A stretch of DNA of 64,000 nucleotides from positions 62,001 through 126,000 of the forward strand of contig CANPVP010000004.1 in assembly GCA_947581825.1 (NCBI GenBank). Direction: 5' to 3'. The position numbers and the translations under genes were made by a program. Origin of the DNA: an uncultured Clostridia bacterium (GTDB lineage Bacteria; Bacillota; Clostridia; TANB77; CAG-508). The notes below the pieces were generated by a model, which saw only the letters and a program-made list of their open reading frames with translations, made no database searches and was not told the origin of the DNA. How positions within the stretch are numbered: the stretch's first letter is position 1; each line of letters begins with the position of its first letter. Below are positions 58,665 through 64,000 of the stretch, in pieces.

Positions 58665-58715
58665 GCGGATTGACAAATTTTAAATAACTTGGTTATCAAA
58701 ATTTGTACCATTCGC
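58665..58715. repeat. GCGG...CGC palindromic repeat downstream of proS
   Basis: GCGGATTGACAAATTTT and AAAATTTGTACCATTCGC arms. Same type as 30247 and 61300. Confidence 0.65.
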
Positions 58716-58802
58716 CAATCTCTTGTATGTTTTTTTCTTTATTTAAAGAAAAATTTCTACAATATAAAATAGTATATCTGAAAAAAATTTTTTTGTCAAT
58801 AA

Positions 58803-60245
58803 TTAATATTGTCTTCCCCAAACTACCATTTTTGTTGCTTTTTTTCCACAACACACACAAGTATCACCCAAGTTTTCTTGTTCAAAAGGCATACATCTTG
58901 ATTTTGCTGCTGTTAATTCTTTTATTTTTTCTTCACAGGCAACATCACCACACCACATTGTTTTTATAAAACCTTGTTTTTCATTTATTTGTTTTTCAAA
59001 TTCTTCTAAATTATGTGCTATTGTTGTTCTTTCTTCTAAACGTTTTTTACACTCATTATACATATTATTATGAATATCTATTAATAATTTTTCAAGTACT
59101 TCGTTTAAGTTGCTTAGCTCTACAGTTTCTTTTTCTCCTGTATCTCTTCTAACTACTACACAAACTCCATTTTCTATATCTCTTGGGCCAAGTTCTATTC
59201 TTACTGGTACTCCTCTCATTTCCCAATCATTAAATTTATATCCTGTAGAATAATTATCTCTATCATCTAATTTTATTCTAAAACTTTTCTTTAAGTTTTC
59301 AAAAACTTCATTTGCTTTTTCCAAAACTCCCTCTTTGTGTTGTGCAATTGGAACTATCACCACTTGAATTGGAGCAACTTTTGGTGGAATTTTTAAACCT
59401 CTATTATCTCCGTGAGCCATTATTATTGCCCCAATTAATCTTGTTGAACATCCCCATGAAGTTTGATAAGCATACTCTTCTTTTCCTTCTCTATTTTGAA
59501 ATTTTATTTCAAATGGCTTTGAAAAGTTTTGTCCAAAATAATGAGATGTAGCTGATTGCAATGCCTTACCATCATACATCATAGTTTCTATTGTATACGT
59601 TTCCTCTGCTCCTGCGAATTTTTCCTTTTCTGTTTTTATTCCTTTTATTGTTGGTATTGCCAATAAATTTTCTGTTACATCATTATAAACCTCTAGCATT
59701 TGTAGAGTTCTTTGTCTAGCTTCTTCTGCAGTTTCATGAAGAGTATGACCTTCTTGCCATAAAAATTCTCTAGAACGCAGAAATGGTCTTGTTTCCATTT
59801 CCCATCTAAATACATTACACCATTGATTATATAATATTGGTAAATCTCTCCATGAATTAAGCCATTTTGAGTACATTGTTGCTATTATTGTTTCTGATGT
59901 TGGCCTTATACAATATTTTTCTTCTAATTTTTTATCTCCTGCTTCAGTAACCCACGCAACTTCTGGTGCAAAACCTTCAACATGATCTTTTTCTTTCTGA
60001 AGTAAACTTTCTGGAATCAATAATGGAAAATATGCATTTTCTACTCCTGTTTCTTTAAATTTTTGATCAGTATATTTTTGTATATTTTCCCATATTGCAT
60101 ACCCATATGGTTTTATTGCTATACATCCTTTTGTATCTGTATAATCTGCTAAATCTGCTTTTATTACTATATCTGTATACCACTGAGCTATATCATCTTC
60201 TATATTTGTTATTTCTTTAACAAATTCATCTTTATTCTTTCCCAT
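58803..60245 (-). CDS. proS: Prolyl-tRNA synthetase, archaeal/eukaryotic-like short form
   Basis: 480 residues. Class II motifs: [38 protein letters not shown] (motif 2), GADNR-like [12 protein letters not shown] (motif 3). The anticodon domain and a zinc-type C-terminus ([15 protein letters not shown], then [20 protein letters not shown]) mark the short form without the bacterial editing insertion. This form is common in Clostridia. Downstream of scpB by 39 bases; no T-box is possible in that gap. Confidence 0.97.
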   Translation of the reverse strand: MGKNKDEFVKEITNIEDDIAQWYTDIVIKADLADYTDTKGCIAIKPYGYAIWENIQKYTDQKFKETGVENAYFPLLIPESLLQKEKDHVEGFAPEVAWVTEAGDKKLEEKYCIRPTSETIIATMYSKWLNSWRDLPILYNQWCNVFRWEMETRPFLRSREFLWQEGHTLHETAEEARQRTLQMLEVYNDVTENLLAIPTIKGIKTEKEKFAGAEETYTIETMMYDGKALQSATSHYFGQNFSKPFEIKFQNREGKEEYAYQTSWGCSTRLIGAIIMAHGDNRGLKIPPKVAPIQVVIVPIAQHKEGVLEKANEVFENLKKSFRIKLDDRDNYSTGYKFNDWEMRGVPVRIELGPRDIENGVCVVVRRDTGEKETVELSNLNEVLEKLLIDIHNNMYNECKKRLEERTTIAHNLEEFEKQINEKQGFIKTMWCGDVACEEKIKELTAAKSRCMPFEQENLGDTCVCCGKKATKMVVWGRQY

Positions 60246-60284
60246 TTTTATCTCTTCCCTTCAAATAAATTACAACTTATGTTG

Positions 60285-60899
60285 TTAATTTTCTGTTATA
60301 CTTTCTCCATTTTCAACCTTCGCATCCCTTGCGGGTTCTGGAGCCTCCATTATGTCATCTATAACTATTTGTTGGTTTTCATCCAATTTGTACTTTGGAA
60401 GCTCTGGTAATTCTTCTAAAGAAGAGAATCCAAATAATTTTAAAAATTCATTTGTAGTTCTATATGTTGTTGGTTTTCCAGGTGCATCTGATTTTCCTGC
60501 ATCTTCTATAATATTGTGTTCTAATAATCTATATACAGTAGCATCTGAATTAACACCTCTTATAGCATCAATTTCTGCTCTCGTAATTCTTGGATTATAT
60601 GCAATAATAGCTAATGTTTCTAATGCTGCCTGTGATAAATTAGGTTTACTCCTTTTATCAACTATAGAATATATATATTCATAGTTTTCTTTTCTAGTAG
60701 TAAGCTGATATGCATCATTTATTCTTATTATTTCAATTCCTCTTTCTTGTTCATTAAACTCCATTTTCATATTTTCAACAATATTGACAATATCTTCTTT
60801 TGGCATTTCTAAAGACATTACTAATTCATTTATTTCTACTGGTCTTCCCACTGAAAAAAGAATTGATTCTATTATTGATTTTGCATTTTTTATTTCCAT
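60285..60899 (-). CDS. scpB: Segregation and condensation protein B
   Basis: 204 residues from ATG 60899, after AGAGG at good spacing; the track's 60959 start lacks one. Two winged-helix domains: AKSIIESILFSVGRPVEINELV and LSQAALETLAIIAYNPRITRAEIDAIRGVNSDATVYRLLEHNIIED. It pairs with ScpA and SMC in condensin. Usually scpA is just upstream; here the upstream gene is unrelated and on the plus strand, so scpA must be elsewhere. It shares an operon with proS. Confidence 0.95.
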   Translation of the reverse strand: MEIKNAKSIIESILFSVGRPVEINELVMSLEMPKEDIVNIVENMKMEFNEQERGIEIIRINDAYQLTTRKENYEYIYSIVDKRSKPNLSQAALETLAIIAYNPRITRAEIDAIRGVNSDATVYRLLEHNIIEDAGKSDAPGKPTTYRTTNEFLKLFGFSSLEELPELPKYKLDENQQIVIDDIMEAPEPARDAKVENGESITEN

Positions 60900-61014
60900 A
60901 TATCTACCTCTTATTTTTAATAAATATATTATTACACGATTTTTACCAAGTGTCAACATTCATAGTATATCCTACTCCTCTATTTTTCAAATAATATATC
61001 ATTTAATTTAATAC

Positions 61015-61043
61015 TTGTCTTTTCCTTTTTTGTGTGATAATAT
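61015..61043 (+). promoter_or_regulatory. Sigma-A-type promoter of the small 61.1-kb gene
   Basis: TTGTCT, 17 bases, TAATAT, about 40 bases ahead of the start. Confidence 0.65.
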
Positions 61044-61084
61044 AAAATTAGTTAGTAAATATATCTTGAAAGGGGTACTATACT

Positions 61085-61285
61085 ATGAATGAAAATGATG
61101 AACAGAAAAAAATTGAAGTTGTTTCAGGAGACGGTTCAGATTTAGATATTTCTCCTGTTTATGATCATGTAAATGTAAATAGAACTCAACAAAAGCCTAA
61201 AAATATCATTATTCCAAAATCAAAACCTGAAAAATCTTCTGATGAAAAAAATTCTTCTAAAGATACTGATGAAAGTAATACTTAA
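61085..61285 (+). CDS. Small charged protein of unknown function
   Basis: 66 residues, soluble, charged throughout, probably disordered at the end (PKSKPEKSSDEKNSSKDTD). The N-terminal half contains KKIEVVSGDGSDLDISPVYDHVNV, which looks like a compact conserved core. A GGGG ribosome binding site and promoter precede it, and three hairpins follow. I do not recognise a family. The coding assignment is based on the good start signals. Confidence 0.6.
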   Translation: MNENDEQKKIEVVSGDGSDLDISPVYDHVNVNRTQQKPKNIIIPKSKPEKSSDEKNSSKDTDESNT

Positions 61286-61299
61286 ATCTTATATAAAAA

Positions 61300-61352
61300 G
61301 CGGAACTAAGATTTCCTAACAAATGCAAATTTTAAGGAAATCTAAGTTCCGC
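61300..61352. repeat. GCGG...CCGC palindromic repeat after the small gene
   Basis: GCGGAACTAAGATTTCCT and AGGAAATCTAAGTTCCGC, 18-bp near-perfect arms, followed by CATAATTATCTTA. Best copy of its family. Confidence 0.8.
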
Positions 61353-61420
61353 CATAATTATCTTACACAGCATAACTTATCTGTAGCTCATTTCATTTCG
61401 CACAGCTAAGAAATGTACAG

Positions 61421-61445
61421 AAAGTTCTCCTACTAGGAGAACTTT
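61421..61445. terminator. Hairpin downstream of the small gene
   Basis: AAAGTTCTCC-tacta-GGAGAACTTT, perfect 10-bp stem. The U-run is weak in both directions. Confidence 0.55.
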
Positions 61446-61462
61446 CCTACAATATAAAGAAT

Positions 61463-61490
61463 AACATGTCCTAAGACATGTTGTTTTTTT
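61463..61490 (+). terminator. Terminator with T-run next to the tRNA gene
   Basis: AACATGTC-ctaa-GACATGTT then GTTTTTTT on the plus strand. The same stem sits just past the tRNA 3' end on the minus strand. Confidence 0.75.
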
Positions 61491-61566
61491 GGTAGCGAGA
61501 AATGGATTCGAACCATCGACCCACTGGGTATGAACCAGTTGCTCTAGCCAACTGAGCTATCTCGCC
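61490..61566 (-). tRNA. tRNA with anticodon CAU (elongator Met, or Ile2)
   Basis: Minus strand 77 bases: acceptor GGCGAGA/TCTCGCT, D-arm GCTC/GAGC, anticodon stem ACTGG/CCAGT around loop TTCATAC (CAU), T-arm with TTCGAAT, and an encoded CCA end. The anticodon stem lacks the three G-C pairs of initiator tRNA, and the acceptor's G-U end pair also argues against an initiator. Lysidine-modified tRNA-Ile cannot be excluded. Confidence 0.95.
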
Positions 61567-61731
61567 ATTTATAATTGAACCAGTGATTATTATAATGGTA
61601 ATTCTGGTTTTTGTCAATAAAAATATTTTAAAATTTTAATATTATTTATACAATTATTTAAAAAATTATAAATGTTAGTATATTAATTCTTTATACTAAC
61701 ATTTATATGTATAACACTTTATATATGATTA

Positions 61732-62001
61732 TTATCTTTCTCCTTTTCCTTGTTCTTTTTCTTCTGGTTTTACTGTATTTCCTTTTGTTGCTGGAGTTTT
61801 AGCTGCATATTTATATTTTCTTGATAGTTTTGCTGTAGACCTTTCGTTTGAAGTATCAAATGCTTCCTCAATATATGCTGTTCCGTCAACAGGTAATTGT
61901 TCTTTTTCTTCTTGAGACAATTCCTCTTCTTCTCCACTTCTCATTTTTTCTTCATTTTTAACTTCCTGAAAACCTTTTTTTAATTTTTCAAAAAATCCCA
62001 T
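61732..62001 (-). CDS. Small charged protein of unknown function
   Basis: 89 residues, no hydrophobic segment, rich in Glu/Lys. It begins MGFFEKLKKGFQEVKNEEKM, an amphipathic helix that could touch membrane, then an acidic linker and a basic region (ERSTAKLSRKYKYAAKTP). No family recognised. The upstream ribosome binding region is poor (AAGAAG), so a start further in is possible. Located between rpoD and the tRNA gene. Confidence 0.5.
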   Translation of the reverse strand: MGFFEKLKKGFQEVKNEEKMRSGEEEELSQEEKEQLPVDGTAYIEEAFDTSNERSTAKLSRKYKYAAKTPATKGNTVKPEEKEQGKGER

Positions 62002-62150
62002 ATATATCTTCTTAAAATTTCTTTTAAGAAATTTTCACCTCTCTATTTAAATTTTTAACACTATACTATTATGGTAACATAAAATGGCAAAAAAGTCAAT
62101 AATATTGCCATTATTTTACTTTTCAATTATAATCTTTATTTTACACTTAA

Positions 62151-62190
62151 TTAAGAAAAATTGTACCAAGTACAATTTTTCTTAATTTTA
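62151..62190. terminator. Terminator after rpoD
   Basis: TTAAGAAAAATTGTAC-caa-GTACAATTTTTCTTAA, perfect 16-bp stem with T/A flanks in both directions. Confidence 0.9.
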
Positions 62191-62218
62191 TATTTTATTC
62201 ATATTCAAATTTAAGTTT

Positions 62219-63466
62219 TTAATTCATATAATCTTTTAATTTTTTACTTCTACTTGGATGTCTTAATTTTCTTAGAGCTTTTGCTTCTATTTGTCTTATT
62301 CTTTCTCTTGTAACTTCAAACACTCTTCCAACTTCTTCTAGAGTTCTTGCTTTTCCATCTTCTAATCCAAATCTTAACTTTAATACCTTAGCTTCCCTTG
62401 GAGTTAATGTTTCCATTACTTCTTCTAATTGCTCTTTTAATAGTGTATATGCTGCTGAATCATGTGGTGCTGGTGAATCCTCATCTTGTATGAAATCTCC
62501 TAAGTGACTGTCATCTTCTTCTCCTATTGGTGTTTCTAGAGATACTGGATCTTGAGCAATCTTTTGAATTTCCATTACTTTCTCTACAGGCATTTCCATT
62601 TCCTCTGCAATTTCTTCTGGACTAGGTTCTCTTCCTAATTTTTGAAGTAGGTGTCTTGAAGTACGAATTAGTTTATTTATAGTTTCAACCATGTGTACAG
62701 GAATTCTTATAGTTCTTGCTTGATCTGCTATTGCTCTAGTTATAGCTTGTCTTATCCACCAAGTAGCATATGTGCTAAATTTATATCCCTTAGTATAATC
62801 AAACTTTTCTACTGCTTTTATTAATCCCATATTTCCTTCTTGTATTAAGTCCAAAAATAGCATTCCTCTTCCTGCATATTTTTTAGCAATACTTACAACT
62901 AATCTTAAATTTGATTCAGCTAGTTTTTGTTTAGCCTCTTCATCATTCTCCAAAACTCTTTTGGCTAATTCCAATTCCTCATCATAAGTAAGCAAAGGGA
63001 TTTTTCCAATTTCACGTAAGTACATTTTTACTGGGTCATCTACATTAACTCCATCAAAATTGCTTAGATTGATATCTTCTACTTTTATATCTTCTACTTC
63101 TTCTAAGTCTTCTATATCTGGCTCTTCATCTTCTAATCCATCTTTTAATATATCTACTCCCAATTCTTCAAAAGCATCAAAAACTTTATCTATTTGATCA
63201 ACATTAGCCTCTTCTAATTCTGATGCTAATTCTCCATAAGTAATTTTGCCTTGTTTTTTTGCCTTTTCTAGTATTTGTTTTACTTTAGCTTGTTCATCTT
63301 CTGCTTTTTCTTTTTTTGGCTCTTCTTTTTTTGCTTCTTCTTTAATTGGCTCTTTTTCTTCTATTTTATTATTTTTAGCTGTTTTTTTATCTTTTTTATT
63401 ATCTATTGTTTCATCTTTTGAATCTAAAATATTTTCTTCATCTTTCTTTGCCTTACTCATAAACAT
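62219..63466 (-). CDS. rpoD: RNA polymerase primary sigma factor RpoD/SigA
   Basis: 415 residues. A lysine/glutamate-rich extension (about 5-60) precedes region 1.1 ([19 protein letters not shown]). Regions 1.2 ([17 protein letters not shown]), 2 ([57 protein letters not shown]), 3 and 4 ([23 protein letters not shown]) are intact. GGAGG lies four bases from the first ATG and ten from the second, so either may be used. It follows dnaG, the classic dnaG-rpoD operon. Confidence 0.98.
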   Translation of the reverse strand: MFMSKAKKDEENILDSKDETIDNKKDKKTAKNNKIEEKEPIKEEAKKEEPKKEKAEDEQAKVKQILEKAKKQGKITYGELASELEEANVDQIDKVFDAFEELGVDILKDGLEDEEPDIEDLEEVEDIKVEDINLSNFDGVNVDDPVKMYLREIGKIPLLTYDEELELAKRVLENDEEAKQKLAESNLRLVVSIAKKYAGRGMLFLDLIQEGNMGLIKAVEKFDYTKGYKFSTYATWWIRQAITRAIADQARTIRIPVHMVETINKLIRTSRHLLQKLGREPSPEEIAEEMEMPVEKVMEIQKIAQDPVSLETPIGEEDDSHLGDFIQDEDSPAPHDSAAYTLLKEQLEEVMETLTPREAKVLKLRFGLEDGKARTLEEVGRVFEVTRERIRQIEAKALRKLRHPSRSKKLKDYMN

Positions 63467-63475
63467 TATACCTCC

Positions 63476-64000
63476 CTACTTCATTTTAGTTAATCTTTTC
63501 ATGATATCCCTCAATTCATTTTCTAGATTAACTCTTTCATCATTAGTTAAGTTTGTATCTTCTAATTTTTTTAAAATATCATTTCTTTTGTTTATGTTTT
63601 TTTCTTTTATATATATTTTCAGTATGTCATCTACTGCTTTATCTGTATCGTTAACATCATAATCATCTGCCATTATATAAGTTATATGACTAATGATTTT
63701 TTCATCTTCAAATAAAGATAATGCATTCTTTATTTCTCCTTTTTCATACTCCTCATATAATTTTTCTACTATTATTTTGTTTCTTTCATCTTTGAAATCA
63801 GATGGTAAAATTACATCTTTTATTTTATTATAAATATTACTTTCTGTATTCATTAGAAGCGAAACTACCATATTTTCTCTTTTTTGAAGTTTATCATCAA
63901 TATTGTTTTCTTTTTTCTTTATTGCTGTAAAACTTTGTTTTTCTGATTGTTTTATAATTCCGCTTCCCTTATGATTTGAATATAATATCTTATTTATTTG
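63476..64000 (-). CDS. dnaG: DNA primase DnaG, C-terminal part (cut by window edge)
   Basis: The frame is open to the right edge; the track shows only the part after an internal Met. About 174 residues are visible: a linker (KQSEKQSFTAIKKKENN) and the helicase-interacting C-terminal helical domain, from KRENMVVSLLMNTESN through NDERVNLENELRDIMKRLTKMK. The catalytic TOPRIM core is outside. It ends nine bases before rpoD, the expected dnaG-rpoD order. Confidence 0.85.
   Translation of the reverse strand, partial: QINKILYSNHKGSGIIKQSEKQSFTAIKKKENNIDDKLQKRENMVVSLLMNTESNIYNKIKDVILPSDFKDERNKIIVEKLYEEYEKGEIKNALSLFEDEKIISHITYIMADDYDVNDTDKAVDDILKIYIKEKNINKRNDILKKLEDTNLTNDERVNLENELRDIMKRLTKMK

Noticed and set aside
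60246-60284. T-box ahead of proS
   Set aside because: The gap is 39 bases, too short, with no GGTGG-type T-box sequence.

Overview
The window is chromosomal DNA from a low-GC, endospore-forming Firmicute, most likely an uncultured gut-type Clostridia lineage. This rests on very AT-rich intergenic DNA, GGAGG-type ribosome binding sites, a SpoIIID regulator, CotF-type spore-coat proteins, DivIVA/SepF, a T-box, a HrcA-type operator, pyruvate formate-lyase and the short prolyl-tRNA synthetase. No phage, insertion sequence, CRISPR array or plasmid gene was recognised, so this is mostly housekeeping backbone. What is accessory is a set of small palindromic repeats and a few unrecognised proteins.

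Layout, left to right. 1-5.1 kb: a cut rluB-type pseudouridine synthase, an rluD-type synthase, lspA, a large GT-C-like membrane protein, a small membrane protein, then divergent rplM-rpsI behind a leader hairpin. 5.1-8.9 kb: valS behind an unknown 252-residue gene and a T-box whose specifier reads GUA (Val). 8.9-12.2 kb: an anchored cyclophilin-like protein, disA and radA; radA is broken by one net extra base. 12.3-20.8 kb: a GH15 glycosidase, a beta-CASP nuclease, FtsK/SpoIIIE, a coiled-coil protein, rsmD, divIVA and sepF. 20.9-27.4 kb: a HlyD-like protein, miaA, mutL with a huge acidic linker, and a nitronate monooxygenase-type flavoprotein divergent from a DUF1836 regulator. 28-34.5 kb: a Cys-rich 40-residue peptide, groES-groEL under a CIRCE-like operator, membrane and WG-repeat proteins, and tgt-queA.

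35-43.4 kb: pflB-pflA (plus strand), a patatin-like lipase, the rpsF-ssb-rpsR operon, a cation/Ca2+ antiporter, spoIIID behind a strong hairpin that covers its Shine-Dalgarno sequence, an rRNA m5C methyltransferase, and two small coat proteins. 43.6-49.4 kb: marR plus a heterodimeric ABC exporter with two operators at the promoter, and mgtE. 49.4-58.6 kb: an HD-domain protein with a possible ADP-ribosyltransferase-like N-terminus, the tsaC/sua5 gene, unknowns, mntP, ddl, a membrane-anchored murF and an alpha/beta hydrolase. 58.8-64 kb: proS, scpB, a small acidic ORF, a tRNA with anticodon CAU, and rpoD behind a cut dnaG.

Most genes lie on the minus strand. The plus-strand exceptions are rplM-rpsI, the DUF1836/Cys-rich pair, pflBA, the coat pair and the small ORF at 61.1 kb; most of the boundaries where they meet minus-strand genes carry bidirectional hairpin terminators. 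At least three kinds of palindromic repeat are scattered between genes: a GC-rich family ending in CCCCTAC, a GCGG...CCGC family, and two long inverted repeats of about 150-180 bp. The best candidates for new biology are the HD fusion protein (with a caution: a Tn5/Nextera mosaic-end-like sequence sits at the domain junction), the SD-sequestering hairpin of spoIIID, and the symmetric CIRCE variant. All positions were read by eye; no search or folding program was run.
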